Assembly (NCBI RefSeq): GCF_900101445.1 | Contig: NZ_FNKE01000002.1 | Coordinates: 144,343 to 208,342 of the forward strand | Direction of reading: 5' to 3' | Length of the DNA: 64,000 bases | Origin: Streptococcus equinus | GTDB lineage: Bacteria; Bacillota; Bacilli; Lactobacillales; Streptococcaceae | Shown here: positions 10,288 to 22,664 of the stretch, in pieces | Position numbering within the stretch: the stretch's first letter is position 1 | Layout of the letters: every line of letters begins with the position of its first letter | The notes under the pieces: model-generated | What the model saw: only the letters and a program-made list of their open reading frames with translations | What the model was told of the DNA's origin: nothing | The model's database searches: none | Translations under genes and position numbers: made by a program

Positions 10288-10381
10288 TTGACTTGTTTGG
10301 CAGCTGCCACAAACTTTTGGAGTTTGCTTACTAGTGAATGGTTATTAGGATAATAATGTTACTGGTATAGAGAGGAGCAAA

Positions 10382-11644
10382 ATGCTCGGAATTATAACGT
10401 TTATTATTGTTTTTGGAATCTTAGTTATTGTCCACGAATTTGGTCACTTATACTTTGCCAAAAAATCAGGCATTCTGGTGAGAGAATTTTCTATCGGGAT
10501 GGGCCCGAAAATCTTCTCTCATTTTGATAAGGAAGGGACAGCTTATACGTTTCGTATTCTTCCTTTAGGTGGTTATGTCCGCATGGCTGGTTGGGGTGAT
10601 GATACCACTGAAATTAAGACTGGTACGCCAGCTAGCTTGAGTTTGAACAAAGACGGCTTGGTGACACGTATTAATTTGTCACACAAACAGTTGGATAATA
10701 CGGCTCTTCCTATGAACGTGACTTCTTATGATTTGGAAGATAAATTAGAAATCACTGGATTGGTTCTAGATGAGCAAAAGACATACAAAGTTCATCACGA
10801 TGCCACAATCGTTGAAGAAGATGGCACAGAAATTCGCATTGCGCCGCTTGATGTGCAGTACCAAAATGCTACTGTCTGGGGACGTTTGATGACAAATTTT
10901 GCTGGTCCGATGAATAATTTTATTCTGGGAACGCTAGCTTTTATCTTACTTGTCTTCATGCAAGGTGGAGTCCCGAATCCTTCGACAAATGCTGTGCGAG
11001 TGACTGACGGTGGTGCTATGCAAGCTGCAGGAGTCAAAGATGGTGATAAAGTTTTAGCTGTTGGAAAATACAAAGTCTCAAATTGGTCTGACTTGACTGA
11101 AGCTGTTGCCAAATCGACAAAGGGCATTTCAAAAGGTGACACCATTCCTGTTACCGTAAAAGATGCTTCTGGAAAAACTAAGACTCTTGATATTAAGCCA
11201 GTCAAAAATCAGGGTAGCTATCTTATCGGAGTTTCTTCGGCTTTGAAGACAGGTTTCTGGGACAAGATTACGGGTGGTTTCCAAATGTCTTGGCAAAGTG
11301 CCATGTTAATTTTAAATGCTTTGAAAGGCATTGTCTCAAACTTCAGCTTGGATAAACTTGGTGGTCCCGTCGCCATGTACCAAGCCTCTAGCCAAGCTGC
11401 CTCTTATGGATTGCCATCAGTGATTAATCTATTAGCTCTCTTGTCAATCAACCTTGGAATTGTTAACCTTATCCCGATTCCAGCTTTGGATGGTGGAAAA
11501 ATCTTGATAAACCTCATTGAGATTGTTCGTCGTAAACCACTCAAACAAGAAACAGAAACTTATGTCACTCTGGTTGGCGTGGTCATCATGATTATTCTGA
11601 TGATTGCCGTTACTTGGAATGATATCATGCGAGTTTTCTTCTAA
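10382..11644 (+). CDS. rseP: RseP/Eep site-2 intramembrane metalloprotease
   Basis: 420 aa membrane zinc protease. HEFGH (His18, His22) lies in the first membrane helix, a PDZ domain spans about residues 195-265, and the C-terminal [12 protein letters not shown] carries the third metal ligand. In streptococci and enterococci this enzyme (Eep) trims anti-sigma factors and lipoprotein signal remnants, and it processes precursors of small hydrophobic peptide pheromones. That last role matters here because a SHP-like gene lies at 55351. A GAGAGGAGCAAA ribosome site precedes the ATG. Confidence 0.94.
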   Translation: MLGIITFIIVFGILVIVHEFGHLYFAKKSGILVREFSIGMGPKIFSHFDKEGTAYTFRILPLGGYVRMAGWGDDTTEIKTGTPASLSLNKDGLVTRINLSHKQLDNTALPMNVTSYDLEDKLEITGLVLDEQKTYKVHHDATIVEEDGTEIRIAPLDVQYQNATVWGRLMTNFAGPMNNFILGTLAFILLVFMQGGVPNPSTNAVRVTDGGAMQAAGVKDGDKVLAVGKYKVSNWSDLTEAVAKSTKGISKGDTIPVTVKDASGKTKTLDIKPVKNQGSYLIGVSSALKTGFWDKITGGFQMSWQSAMLILNALKGIVSNFSLDKLGGPVAMYQASSQAASYGLPSVINLLALLSINLGIVNLIPIPALDGGKILINLIEIVRRKPLKQETETYVTLVGVVIMIILMIAVTWNDIMRVFF

Positions 11645-11736
11645 CTTACATCAAGACTAATCAATAATTTAGTACATCATATTTTTAAATACACATTTTT
11701 TAGAAAGGAATTGATACGGTCTTCTCTAAAAATGCG

Positions 11737-11781
11737 AATAAGTGAGCTACTTGCCTAAACAACAAGCAGCTTACTTATTTT
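11737..11781 (+). terminator. Strong hairpin between rseP and proS (terminator or attenuator)
   Basis: A 17-bp stem with one mismatch: AATAAGTGAGCT (11737-11748) continuing to 11753 pairs with 11763-11779, with a 9-base loop, followed by only a short T run. It ends 26 bases before the proS ATG, leaving no room for a full promoter after it. It may therefore be a leaky terminator or a proS leader element. Confidence 0.6.
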
Positions 11782-11791
11782 CGTGATTTGA

Positions 11792-13663
<1,872 letters not shown>

Positions 13664-13670
13664 TAATAGT

Positions 13671-13699
13671 AAGGTCGGGCATCTAGCTCCGGCCTTTTT
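13671..13699 (+). terminator. Terminator of proS
   Basis: Stem AAGGTCGG (13671-13678) with CCGGCCTT (13689-13696), then T's. Confidence 0.85.
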
Positions 13700-13839
13700 G
13701 TTTTGTCTCGAAAAAAGCTCACTTTTATGATAAAATTGAAAGACGATATTGATAGATAAAAGAAGTGAAAAAGTAGCATTTGTCTCTTTTTTACCTAGTA
13801 TAAAAGATTAGATTTTGGAATTGAGGTAATTGACGTTTT

Positions 13840-16800
13840 ATGTCAGAGTTATTTAAAAAATTGATGGAGCAAATCGATATGCCGCTTGAAATGCGACAAT
13901 CTTCTGCTTTTTCATCTGCAGATATTCGTGAAGTTAAAGTACACTCAGTATCCCGCCTTTGGGAATTCCATTTTTCATTTGCAGAGATTTTGCCGATTGA
14001 GATTTATCGCGAGCTAGCTTATCGTTTGGTTAATACTTTTAAGCAAGCAGATATTACAGCGACTTTTGATATTCAGGCAGAAAAGATTGATTTCTCACAA
14101 CCGCTTTTGCAAGCTTACTATGAAGAAGCTTTTGAACACGCTCCGTGTGACAGCGCCAGCTTTAAAGCCTCTTTTAGCAAGTTGAAAGTCTCTTATGATG
14201 GTGAAAAATTATTGATTGAAGCGCCAGCTTTTGTCAATAATGACCATTTCCGAAAAAATCATTTGCCAAATTTGGCTCGTCAATTTGAGGCTTTTGGTTT
14301 CGGAAAAATAATGGTTGATATGGTTTCTGATGAAGCCATGACTCAAGCGCTTCGTGAAGATTTTACAAATAATCGTGAAGCCATGGTGGAAAAAGCGGTG
14401 CAAGAAAACCGTGAAGCCGTTAAGTCTCTAGAAGCGTCAATGCCACCAGCTGAAGAAGCTCCAAAACCAAAATTTGATTTCAAAGAACGCGCTAAACAAC
14501 GCCGTGCAGGTTTTGAAAATGCTGAAATCACACCGATGGTTGAAATCACAACAGAAGAAAACCGTATTGTTTTTGAAGGAATGGTTTTTGATGTTGAAAA
14601 GAAAACCACTCGTACAGGTCGTCATATCATCAATTTCAAGATGACAGACTATACATCAAGCTTTGCCATGCAAAAATGGGCTAAAGATGATGAAGAATTG
14701 AAAAAATATGACATGATTGCCAAGGGTTCATGGCTTCGTGTTCGCGGAAATATTGAGAACAATAATTTCACGCATGCCCTTACCATGAATGTGCAAGATG
14801 TCAAAGAAATTGTTCACCATGACCGCAAGGATTTGATGCCAGAAGACCAAAAACGTGTTGAGTTCCATGCGCACACGAACATGTCAACCATGGATGCTTT
14901 GCCAACAGTTGAGGAGTTGATTGATACAGCTGCTAAATGGGGTCACAAGGCTGTTGCTATCACTGACCATGGAAATGTTCAAAGTTTCCCTCACGGCTAT
15001 CACAGAGCTCGTAAGGATGGTATTAAGGCTATTTTCGGATTGGAAGCTAATATCGTTGAAGATAAGGTGCCGATTGCTTACAATCCTGTTGACTTAGAGT
15101 TAAATGAAGCGACTTACGTCGTATTTGATGTGGAAACAACAGGACTTTCTGCGGTGCACAATGATTTGATTCAGATTGCCGCTTCAAAAATGTACAAAGG
15201 TAACATTGTTGAGCAGTTTGATGAATTCATCAACCCAGGTCACCATTTGTCAGCCTTTACGACAGAATTGACTGGTATCACGGATAATCATGTCCGTAAT
15301 GCCAAACCAATCGAACAAGTGCTTCAAATGTTCCAAGATTTCTGTAAAGACACAGTGCTTGTTGCCCACAATGCAACCTTTGACGTTGGCTTTATGAATG
15401 CTAACTACAAACGTCATGGTATGCCAACCATCACGCAGCCAGTTATTGATACGCTTGAATTGGCACGAAACCTTTACCCAGAATACAAACGTCATGGTTT
15501 GGGACCGTTGACCAAACGTTTCCAAGTGTCTCTTGAACACCACCATATGGCCAACTACGATGCCGAAGCAACTGGTCGCCTGCTCTTTATTTTCTTGAAA
15601 GAAGCGCGTGAAAATCATGGCCTTACCAACATGATGGACTTGAATACCAAGTTGGTGGCTGAAGATTCTTATAAAAAAGCTCGTGTAAAACACGCGACGA
15701 TTTATGTTCAAAACCAAACTGGATTGAAAAACATCTTCAAACTTGTCAGTCTTTCAAACGTTAAATATTTTGAAGGGGTGGCGCGTATTCCAAGAACAGT
15801 TCTTGATGCGCACCGTGAAGGACTTTTGTTAGGAACAGCCTGCTCAGAAGGTGAAGTTTTTGATGCAGTTTTGACATCAGGTGTGGACAAAGCTGTTGAA
15901 GTGGCTAAATACTATGATTTCATCGAAGTCATGCCACCAGCTATTTATGCACCGCTATTGGCACAAGGAACAATTAAAGATGAAGAAGGTATTCGTCAAG
16001 TCATTCGAGATTTGATTGAGGTTGGACGTCGTTTGAATAAGCCTGTACTTGCGACTGGTAATGTTCACTACATTGAACCTGAAGATGAGATTTACCGTGA
16101 AATCATTGTCCGTAGTTTGGGACAAGGGGCACCGATTAACCGTCCGATTGGTCGTGGTGAAGATGCTCAACCAGCTCCACTACCAAAAGCACATTTCCGC
16201 ACAACCAATGAAATGTTAGACGAGTTTTCTTTCCTTGGCGAAGATTTAGCTTATGAAATCGTCGTTAAGAACACGAGTGATTTTGCTGAACGCTTTGAAG
16301 AAATCGAAGTGGTTAAGAAAGATTTGTACACGCCTTTCCTTGAAAAATCAGAAGAACGTGTCGCAGAGATGACTTACCAAAAAGCTTTTGAAATCTATGG
16401 AAATCCACTACCAGATATTGTTGACCGACGTATTGAAAAAGAATTGACTTCGATTTTGGGTAACGGATTTGCCGTGATTTACCTCGCCTCTCAGATGCTG
16501 GTTATTCGTTCTAATAAACGTGGTTACTTGGTTGGTTCGCGTGGATCTGTTGGATCAAGTTTCGTGGCAACCATGATTGGGATTACCGAAGTTAACCCAA
16601 TGCCACCACACTATGTCTGCCCAAATTGTCAGCATTCAGAATTTATCACCGATGGTTCTGTTGGTTCAGGTTATGACCTTCCTGACAAGGATTGTCCAAA
16701 ATGTGGCACACGTTATAAGAAAGATGGGCACGATATTCCGTTTGAAACCTTCCTTGGATTTGATGGGGATAAGGTTCCCGATATCGATTTGAACTTCTCT

Positions 16801-18234
16801 GGTGATGACCAACCGTCAGCTCACTTGGATGTTCGTGATATTTTCGGTGAACAATATGCTTTCCGTGCCGGAACGGTAGGTACTGTCGCTGACCGTACGG
16901 CTTACGGATTTGTTAAAGGTTACGAACGTGATTATGGTAAGATGTATCCAGAAGCTGAAGTCGAACGTTTGGCACAAGGTGCTGCAGGGGTGAAACGTAC
17001 AACTGGACAACACCCGGGTGGTATCGTTGTTATTCCAAACTACATGGATGTTTATGACTTTACACCAGTTCAATACCCAGCTGATGATCTTTCAGCTGAA
17101 TGGCAAACCACTCACTTTAACTTCCACGATATCGATGAAAACGTCTTGAAACTTGATATCCTCGGTCATGATGATCCGACAATGATTCGTAAGTTGCAAG
17201 ACTTGTCTGGCATTGATCCAAAAGATATTCCTGCGGATGACCCAGACGTTATGGCGCTCTTCTCAGGAACTGAAGTGCTTGGTGTAACTCCTGAACAAAT
17301 CGGAACACCGACAGGTATGCTTGGTATCCCAGAATTCGGGACAAACTTTGTTCGTGGCATGGTTGAAGAAACACACCCAACGACCTTTGCCGAATTACTT
17401 CAGCTATCTGGGCTATCACATGGTACCGATGTTTGGCTTGGAAATGCCCAAGATTTGATTAAAGAAGGTATTGCCACACTGAAAACTGTTATCGGTTGTC
17501 GTGACGATATCATGGTTTACCTCATGCACGCGGGACTAGATCCAAAAATGGCCTTTACCATCATGGAGCGTGTGCGTAAGGGACGTTGGTTGAAGATTTC
17601 TGATGAAGAACGTAATGGCTATATCCAAGCGATGCGTGACAATAATGTGCCTGATTGGTACATTGAATCTTGTGGTAAAATCAAGTACATGTTCCCGAAA
17701 GCCCACGCGGCAGCCTACGTATTGATGGCCCTTCGTGTGGCTTACTTCAAGGTTCACTACCCACTTTATTATTACTGCGCTTACTTCTCAATTCGTGCTA
17801 AAGCTTTTGATATCAAGACAATGAGTGCTGGTCTTGATGCCGTTAAAGAACGCATGGCTGAGATTTCAACCAAACGTAAAAATAATGAAGCTTCAAACGT
17901 TGAAATTGACCTTTATACAACACTTGAGTTGGTCAATGAAATGCTTGAACGTGGCTTTAAATTTGGTCAACTTGACCTTTACCGCAGTGATGCGACAGAG
18001 TTCATCATTGACGGTGATACCCTTATTCCACCATTTGTAGCTATGGATGGTCTGGGAGAAAACGTTGCAAAACAAATCGTTAAAGCGCGTGAAGAAGGTG
18101 AATTTCTTTCTAAAATGGAACTTCGCAAACGTGGCGGTGTTTCAGCAACACTGGTTGAAAAAATGGATGAAATGGGAATCCTAGGCAACATGCCAGAAGA
18201 TAACCAACTCAGTTTGTTTGACGATTTCTTCTAA
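13840..18234 (+). CDS. polC: DNA polymerase III PolC
   Basis: 1464 aa, the Gram-positive replicative polymerase. In order: N-terminal domain, OB-fold domain (about 230-325), a PHP domain beginning [18 protein letters not shown] (about 336), the inserted 3'-5' exonuclease with [11 protein letters not shown] (Asp429, Glu431) and [12 protein letters not shown], then the zinc-finger segment with paired cysteines (CPNCQ, CPKCG) near residues 925-950 and the palm with [16 protein letters not shown] near 983, followed by fingers and helix-hairpin-helix motifs. Full length with no break. GAGGTAATTGACGTTTT precedes the ATG, an ordinary ribosome site with slightly long spacing. Confidence 0.98.
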   Translation: MSELFKKLMEQIDMPLEMRQSSAFSSADIREVKVHSVSRLWEFHFSFAEILPIEIYRELAYRLVNTFKQADITATFDIQAEKIDFSQPLLQAYYEEAFEHAPCDSASFKASFSKLKVSYDGEKLLIEAPAFVNNDHFRKNHLPNLARQFEAFGFGKIMVDMVSDEAMTQALREDFTNNREAMVEKAVQENREAVKSLEASMPPAEEAPKPKFDFKERAKQRRAGFENAEITPMVEITTEENRIVFEGMVFDVEKKTTRTGRHIINFKMTDYTSSFAMQKWAKDDEELKKYDMIAKGSWLRVRGNIENNNFTHALTMNVQDVKEIVHHDRKDLMPEDQKRVEFHAHTNMSTMDALPTVEELIDTAAKWGHKAVAITDHGNVQSFPHGYHRARKDGIKAIFGLEANIVEDKVPIAYNPVDLELNEATYVVFDVETTGLSAVHNDLIQIAASKMYKGNIVEQFDEFINPGHHLSAFTTELTGITDNHVRNAKPIEQVLQMFQDFCKDTVLVAHNATFDVGFMNANYKRHGMPTITQPVIDTLELARNLYPEYKRHGLGPLTKRFQVSLEHHHMANYDAEATGRLLFIFLKEARENHGLTNMMDLNTKLVAEDSYKKARVKHATIYVQNQTGLKNIFKLVSLSNVKYFEGVARIPRTVLDAHREGLLLGTACSEGEVFDAVLTSGVDKAVEVAKYYDFIEVMPPAIYAPLLAQGTIKDEEGIRQVIRDLIEVGRRLNKPVLATGNVHYIEPEDEIYREIIVRSLGQGAPINRPIGRGEDAQPAPLPKAHFRTTNEMLDEFSFLGEDLAYEIVVKNTSDFAERFEEIEVVKKDLYTPFLEKSEERVAEMTYQKAFEIYGNPLPDIVDRRIEKELTSILGNGFAVIYLASQMLVIRSNKRGYLVGSRGSVGSSFVATMIGITEVNPMPPHYVCPNCQHSEFITDGSVGSGYDLPDKDCPKCGTRYKKDGHDIPFETFLGFDGDKVPDIDLNFSGDDQPSAHLDVRDIFGEQYAFRAGTVGTVADRTAYGFVKGYERDYGKMYPEAEVERLAQGAAGVKRTTGQHPGGIVVIPNYMDVYDFTPVQYPADDLSAEWQTTHFNFHDIDENVLKLDILGHDDPTMIRKLQDLSGIDPKDIPADDPDVMALFSGTEVLGVTPEQIGTPTGMLGIPEFGTNFVRGMVEETHPTTFAELLQLSGLSHGTDVWLGNAQDLIKEGIATLKTVIGCRDDIMVYLMHAGLDPKMAFTIMERVRKGRWLKISDEERNGYIQAMRDNNVPDWYIESCGKIKYMFPKAHAAAYVLMALRVAYFKVHYPLYYYCAYFSIRAKAFDIKTMSAGLDAVKERMAEISTKRKNNEASNVEIDLYTTLELVNEMLERGFKFGQLDLYRSDATEFIIDGDTLIPPFVAMDGLGENVAKQIVKAREEGEFLSKMELRKRGGVSATLVEKMDEMGILGNMPEDNQLSLFDDFF

Positions 18235-18254
18235 AATCATTACAATAATAAAAA

Positions 18255-18304
18255 AAGAGCGAACAGATTATTTTCAGACTGTCTGAGGTAATTTGTTCGT
18301 TTTC
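18255..18304 (+). terminator. Terminator after polC
   Basis: Outer stem CGAACAGATTA (18260-18270) with TAATTTGTTCG (18289-18299), inner hairpin CAGAC-TGTCTG, A's before and T's after. It may also stop transcripts from the other side. Confidence 0.8.
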
Positions 18305-18331
18305 GTATCAGTTAAAATATCAGGAGGAAAG

Positions 18332-18778
18332 ATGTCAGAGATCACGAATACCGCTGTGAAGGCTATGGTTGTTTTGCGAAAAGCGTATCGAACAATTGAT
18401 GCCAAGACTTCAGAATCGTTCAAAGAAGATGACTTGACGCAGACCCAATTTGGTGTTTTGGATGTTCTTTATAGCAAAGGTCCTATGAAAATCGGCGAAT
18501 TAATGGATAGTATTCTAGCGACTTCAGGCAATATGACGGTAGTGATTCGCAATATGGAGAAAAAAGGCTGGGTAGTACGCCACACTTGTCCAAATGATAA
18601 ACGTGCTTACTTGGTGAGTCTGACAGATGCTGGTCGTCAAGTCATTGAACATGCTTTGCCGCTACACATCGAGAAAATTGAAGAGACTTTTTCAGTGCTC
18701 ACTGAAGAGGAACAAGAAGAGCTTATCCGACTTCTGAAAAAATTTAAGCCGCGTGAGCATATTAATTTACAAAAGTAA
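18332..18778 (+). CDS. MarR-family regulator
   Basis: 148 aa winged-helix regulator. The MarR core runs from the dimer helices (residues about 5-30) through the recognition helix region ATSGNMTVVIRNMEKKGWV and the wing with CPNDKRAYLVSLTDAGR. The start at 18332 is preferred over an in-frame codon at 18293 because AGGAGG (18322-18327) precedes it and the upstream codons fall inside the polC terminator. The next gene, a flavin reductase-like protein, lies 91 bases downstream in the same direction, a common pairing in which the regulator senses a redox or phenolic signal. The ligand is unknown. Confidence 0.87.
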   Translation: MSEITNTAVKAMVVLRKAYRTIDAKTSESFKEDDLTQTQFGVLDVLYSKGPMKIGELMDSILATSGNMTVVIRNMEKKGWVVRHTCPNDKRAYLVSLTDAGRQVIEHALPLHIEKIEETFSVLTEEEQEELIRLLKKFKPREHINLQK

Positions 18779-18869
18779 CAATAATTCGTACAATGACAAT
18801 ATAGAAAAAGTACTATTTAGTGATAAATAACTTTTAACAGACTAATTAACCTTAAAAGGGAGATATATC

Positions 18870-19415
18870 ATGAAAAAAATTCTATTTGTTGTTGGTTCAT
18901 TGCGTGAGGGATCTTTTGATCAACAATTTGCACAAAATGCTGAAAAAGCACTTGAAGGGAAAGCAGAAGTGTCATACCTAGACTGGTCACAAGTTCCTGT
19001 CTTTTCACAAGATTTGGAAGCTAACACACCAGCTGCTGTTCAAGCTGCGCGTGACGCTGTTTTGGCAGCCGATGCTATCTGGTTCTTCTCACCAGTTTAT
19101 AACTTTGCGATTCCTGGTTCAGTGAAGAACTTGCTTGACTGGTTGAGCCGTGCGCTTGATCTTTCAGACCCAACAGGTCCATCAGCTCTTAATGAAAAAG
19201 TGACAACTGTTTCTATCCTTGCAAATGGTGGACACGAAGCTGTAGCTGATGCTTACCGTGCTTTGTTCCCATTCATCCGTACACAATTTGTTGATGAAAT
19301 CACAACAACACGTGTGAACGACTCTGCTTGGGCAGATGGCAAATTTATCGCAACTGATGAGGTTCTTGCCAACCTTGACAAACAAGCAAAAGCTCTTCTT
19401 GCTGCGCTTGATTAA
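18870..19415 (+). CDS. NADPH-dependent FMN reductase-like flavoprotein
   Basis: 181 aa flavodoxin-like fold. The FMN phosphate loop is GSLREGSFDQQFA (about residues 9-21), and the flavin-ring contact strand is FFSPVYNFAIPGSVKNLLDW (about 73-92). Such proteins reduce FMN, quinones, azo dyes or chromate with NAD(P)H. The substrate is not deducible. It follows a MarR regulator and ends in a strong terminator, so the two genes probably form one regulated unit. AAAGGGAGATATATC precedes the ATG. Confidence 0.85.
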   Translation: MKKILFVVGSLREGSFDQQFAQNAEKALEGKAEVSYLDWSQVPVFSQDLEANTPAAVQAARDAVLAADAIWFFSPVYNFAIPGSVKNLLDWLSRALDLSDPTGPSALNEKVTTVSILANGGHEAVADAYRALFPFIRTQFVDEITTTRVNDSAWADGKFIATDEVLANLDKQAKALLAALD

Positions 19416-19537
19416 TCTAAGTTTTACCATTTAACAAATCCATAGGTGAGTCAGCTTTTCCTATTTTCAGCTTAGCTCGCCTTTATCACAGTCATATTGG
19501 TTTAGCCTTTCAATATCAAAAACTGTGAGATATAAAT

Positions 19538-19568
19538 AGCCTAGGATTTTGACATCCTAGGCTTTTTT
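19538..19568 (+). terminator. Terminator of the flavoprotein gene
   Basis: Perfect 10-bp stem AGCCTAGGAT (19538-19547) with ATCCTAGGCT (19554-19563), then a T run. Confidence 0.9.
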
Positions 19569-19574
19569 AGTCAC

Positions 19575-19600
19575 GAAAAAAGAGAGGAAATCCTCTCTTT
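19575..19600 (-). terminator. Terminator of def
   Basis: Perfect 10-bp stem AAAGAGAGGA/TCCTCTCTTT, read on the minus strand with T's at 19580-19576. Confidence 0.88.
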
Positions 19601-19605
19601 ATGGT

Positions 19606-20220
19606 TTATTCGACAATTAGCATACCATCTTTAACAGCAAATGGGTTCTTTTCGTTGATGCGGTCGTAGAACATGATACCATTTGTGTGGTCAATTTCGT
19701 GTTGGACAACGATTGAGTTGTAACCTTTAAGCTTGATGCGGTGTTTTTCACCGTTTTTATCAAAGTATTCAACAGTAACACGAGAGTGACGGACAACGTA
19801 TCCTTCCACAACGCGGTCAACTGACAAGCATCCTTCACCATCAGCAAGCGCAGCGTCTTGAACAGAGTGTGAGACAACTTTTGGATTATACATCACTTCT
19901 TGCAAGCTGTAAGCTTCTTTTGGTGGGTTACCATCTTTGTCTTCCATGTTTGGAACAAGAACAGCAATAATACGTTTTGAAACGTTCAATTGTGGTGCTG
20001 CCAACCCAACGCCTCCGCGCAAGCCCATTTTTTCAGCTGTTACAGGATCTTGAGAGTTTTTCAAGAACTGCATCATTTTTTCGCCTAAGATGATTTCTTC
20101 ATCAGATAATGGGAATGTGACATCGTCACAAACTTTACGCAAAGTTGGATGACCTTCGCGAATAATATCGTTCATATTGATTAAATGACTTGGTTTTGCT
20201 AATTTTTCAATAACTGACAT
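19606..20220 (-). CDS. def: Peptide deformylase (type II)
   Basis: 204 aa metal-dependent hydrolase removing the formyl group from nascent proteins. The three family motifs are present: GVGLAAPQ near residue 69, EGCLSV near 129 (metal-binding Cys) and QHEIDHTNG near 172 (two His ligands and catalytic Glu). The insertion between motifs 1 and 2 places it in the Gram-positive type II class. A TTTGAGGAGAAAAT ribosome region precedes the ATG at 20220. It is monocistronic with its own terminator. Confidence 0.96.
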   Translation of the reverse strand: MSVIEKLAKPSHLINMNDIIREGHPTLRKVCDDVTFPLSDEEIILGEKMMQFLKNSQDPVTAEKMGLRGGVGLAAPQLNVSKRIIAVLVPNMEDKDGNPPKEAYSLQEVMYNPKVVSHSVQDAALADGEGCLSVDRVVEGYVVRHSRVTVEYFDKNGEKHRIKLKGYNSIVVQHEIDHTNGIMFYDRINEKNPFAVKDGMLIVE

Positions 20221-20286
20221 ATTTTCTCCTCAAATTATTCTATATAACACTATAGCATAAAAATGCTTAACGAGAAAGTTATTGGC

Positions 20287-20931
20287 TTAGTTAGTAATCT
20301 TCAAGTCAATGAGTTGTGCCATATCTTTGATATAATAGTTAGGGCGACGTTTTTCAATAATGCCTAAATCGATAAATTCATGAATCACACGAAGTAAATG
20401 ACGGTAGCTAACGCTGAATGAATCAGCAAGGCTAGTCAATTCTAACTTGAAGACGCCTTTGTCTTCAATCGCCAAGATGTGAGTGGCTAGACGTTCTTTA
20501 AGTGTATAATTCAAATTCGTAGAAGCACGGATATTTTGCTCATAAAGTGATTGAGCGAGTCCTCTACTAAGATTTAGAAGCAAATCATTATCAGCTAATA
20601 ATTCCTCGCGAATCCCAGTTAAAGGGAGTTGGATGACTAATGTATCCTCAAGAGCGACAACTGAAGACACGATTGGCTGATCAGTTAATAATTCAATATC
20701 TCCGATAAGCGTTGGTTTTTCTTTGATATCTAAAATATGCTCTTTTCCGTTAAATAAGCGACGAACAATTTTTAATTTTCCTTTTGCAAAATAAGAGAGT
20801 GCTGTCAAAGCTTCTCCTTGGTGACAAATGGCATCTCCAGCAACTAACTCGCGGACTTGCAATTTATCAAAATAATGTCTCGGAAAGATTTTTTCAAGCT
20901 GATAGTCTTGGATATATTTTTCTAAAGACAC
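20287..20931 (-). CDS. Crp/Fnr-family regulator (YeiL-like)
   Basis: 214 aa with an N-terminal cyclic-nucleotide-binding-like beta-barrel (LQVRELVAGDAICHQGEALTALSYF) and a C-terminal helix-turn-helix (LTSLADSFSVSYRHLLRVIHEF). An ATG at 20961 is in frame. However, AAAGGAGG followed five bases later by GTG at 20931 gives a much better start, and it places an inverted repeat (20947-20962) outside the coding region. It is divergent from an MFS transporter, so control of that gene is likely. No iron-sulfur cysteine cluster is evident; the ligand is unknown. Confidence 0.82.
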   Translation of the reverse strand: MSLEKYIQDYQLEKIFPRHYFDKLQVRELVAGDAICHQGEALTALSYFAKGKLKIVRRLFNGKEHILDIKEKPTLIGDIELLTDQPIVSSVVALEDTLVIQLPLTGIREELLADNDLLLNLSRGLAQSLYEQNIRASTNLNYTLKERLATHILAIEDKGVFKLELTSLADSFSVSYRHLLRVIHEFIDLGIIEKRRPNYYIKDMAQLIDLKITN

Positions 20932-20946
20932 ACAGACCTCCTTTGT

Positions 20947-20962
20947 TATGACAAAAGTCATA
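20947..20962. promoter_or_regulatory. Inverted repeat, candidate operator
   Basis: TATGAC-AAAA-GTCATA is a perfect 6+4+6 dyad between the Crp-like regulator and the divergent MFS gene, just upstream of the regulator's ribosome site. Crp-family sites usually have 5-bp arms with a short spacer, so this fits in general form. Confidence 0.45.
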
Positions 20963-21022
20963 TTTTTATGCGCTAACTTTGATTATACTGGAAATGGAGA
21001 AAAAAACAAGTAAGGAGTTTCT

Positions 21023-22186
21023 ATGAAAACATTTTTGGAGAAATTTAGTCTCCTATCTCTATCTTTGATGCTGGTTTCGACGTTATCTCCGTCGACAGCA
21101 TTACCTCAAATGATTACAACATTTCATCAGCAAGGATACGCTGCTAGTCAGGTGGAATTTCTATTTTCACTATCATCTTTTGCGATTCTTGCCATGTTGT
21201 TACTAAATCCAATTATCGAACGTCTAATTTCTGAACGTCTCAGTATCATCTTAGGTCTTCTTTTGATTGCCTTTGGTGGTAGTATGCCAGTCGTTTTTCA
21301 GACTTATTCATTAGTTTTTGTATCACGTATTTTGCTTGGTATCGGGATTGGTTTGATCAATTCTCGTGCCATCAGTATTATCAGTGAGACTTATGCTGGA
21401 CGTGAGCAAGCACAGATGCTCGGTCTTCGTGGTTCTTTTGAAATTATTGGTAATGCCTTATTGACCATGATTGTTGGTTTCATCGTTGTTCTTGGCTGGT
21501 CATGGACATTTAGTGTTTACTTATTTGCTTTGCCAATTCTTGCTGTTTACCTTATTTTTGCACCAAAACCTAAGGTTGAAGTAGAAGAAGTCCAACAAGA
21601 TGAGACTCGTGCTAAATTTAGAAAAGAAGATATCTTGTATATCGTTGGATTATCTTTATTGGCAGGTTTTGTTATTAACATCAATAGTGCGAACAGCCTT
21701 CGAATCCCAGTTATTATTGACCAATTGCATCTTGGAAGTCCTCGTCAAGCCAGCTTAATCTTGAGTGGCATGATGCTTATGGGAATTCTTTCAGGAATTT
21801 GTTTTGAAGGTTTGCTTGGACGCTTTAGCAAAAACTTGATTACCATTTCAATGATTCCATTTGCTCTTGGACTATTTATGGTAGGTTTTGCTAATAATCT
21901 TTGGGTAATGCTAATCGGTGCAATGCTATCAGGCTTCTGGTACAGTATTGTGGTTACCTGCGTCTTTAGTGATGTTTCAACTAACGTTTCACCGCAATTA
22001 ATCGGAAATGCGACTACGCTTATCTTGATTTTCTGTAATCTTGGTGGGGCAAGCGCAGCTATTGTTTTGAACCTCTTCTCAAAATTTAGCCCACAACCAG
22101 GCTTTGCCTTTATCATTTACGCTGTTATCAGCTTGGTTATTTGCCTAGGTTTGATTATTAAAACACGTTTTTCAAAGAAAAATTAA
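21023..22186 (+). CDS. MFS transporter
   Basis: 387 aa with about twelve hydrophobic segments. The first half contains NPIIERLISERLSI, the loop 2-3 position of the major facilitator superfamily, and the motif region RILLGIGIGLINSRAISI. The protein has a long middle loop (about 188-205). It resembles cyanate or drug-type transporters, but the substrate is not clear. TAAGGAG precedes the ATG. It is divergent from the Crp-like regulator and probably controlled by it. TATACT at 20984-20989 could be its -10. Confidence 0.82.
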   Translation: MKTFLEKFSLLSLSLMLVSTLSPSTALPQMITTFHQQGYAASQVEFLFSLSSFAILAMLLLNPIIERLISERLSIILGLLLIAFGGSMPVVFQTYSLVFVSRILLGIGIGLINSRAISIISETYAGREQAQMLGLRGSFEIIGNALLTMIVGFIVVLGWSWTFSVYLFALPILAVYLIFAPKPKVEVEEVQQDETRAKFRKEDILYIVGLSLLAGFVININSANSLRIPVIIDQLHLGSPRQASLILSGMMLMGILSGICFEGLLGRFSKNLITISMIPFALGLFMVGFANNLWVMLIGAMLSGFWYSIVVTCVFSDVSTNVSPQLIGNATTLILIFCNLGGASAAIVLNLFSKFSPQPGFAFIIYAVISLVICLGLIIKTRFSKKN

Positions 22187-22222
22187 TTTGTGTTAAAGTC
22201 ACGTTAAATTAAGGGAAAACCT

Positions 22223-22252
22223 TTGACAAAAGCAGAAGTAATCTGCTACAAT
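22223..22252 (+). promoter_or_regulatory. rpsO promoter
   Basis: TTGACA (22223-22228), 18-base spacer, TACAAT (22247-22252). Confidence 0.75.
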
Positions 22253-22259
22253 AAGGACT

Positions 22260-22340
22260 GTCGTAAGACAAGTAACTTCTTCTTGGTTGTAGGATCCGCC
22301 AAAAACCTACCACTCGGATGAAGCAATATAAAGGAGAAAA
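22260..22340 (+). promoter_or_regulatory. rpsO leader, likely S15-binding element
   Basis: The 5' leader can pair GTAGGATCCG with CCTAC and CGGAT (ATCCG/CGGAT closing stem), as in structured rpsO leaders by which ribosomal protein S15 represses its own translation. Seen as sequence pairing only; the match to the Firmicute S15 leader class is inferred. Confidence 0.45.
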
Positions 22341-22343
22341 ATT

Positions 22344-22613
22344 ATGGCAATCTCAAAAGAGAAAAAAAATGAAATCATCGCTCAATACGCACGTCACGAA
22401 GGTGACACAGGTTCAGTTGAAGTTCAAGTAGCTGTTCTTACTTGGGAAATCAACCACCTTAACGAACACATTAAACAACACAAAAAAGACCACGCTACTT
22501 ACCGTGGATTGATGAAAAAAATCGGTCACCGTCGTAACTTGTTGGCATACCTTCGCCGCACAGACGTTAACCGTTACCGCGAATTGATCGCATCACTTGG
22601 TCTTCGTCGTTAA
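22344..22613 (+). CDS. rpsO: 30S ribosomal protein S15
   Basis: 89 aa, full length. It binds 16S rRNA early in 30S assembly. Typical segments [22 protein letters not shown] and [21 protein letters not shown] are present. It has its own promoter, leader and terminator, and an AAAGGAG ribosome site. Confidence 0.98.
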   Translation: MAISKEKKNEIIAQYARHEGDTGSVEVQVAVLTWEINHLNEHIKQHKKDHATYRGLMKKIGHRRNLLAYLRRTDVNRYRELIASLGLRR

Positions 22614-22633
22614 TCTGACGTTCGGTCGAGCAA

Positions 22634-22664
22634 AAGCTTCTTGGATTTTCCAAGGAGCTTTTTT
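22634..22664 (+). terminator. Terminator of rpsO
   Basis: A 12-bp stem AAGCTTCTTGGA/TCCAAGGAGCTT with loop TTT, then T's. Confidence 0.9.

Noticed and set aside
10296..10330. Terminator between cdsA and rseP (TGGCAGCTGCCA and CAAACT/AGTTTG arms).
   Set aside because: Small palindromes without a following T run; not enough for a terminator call.
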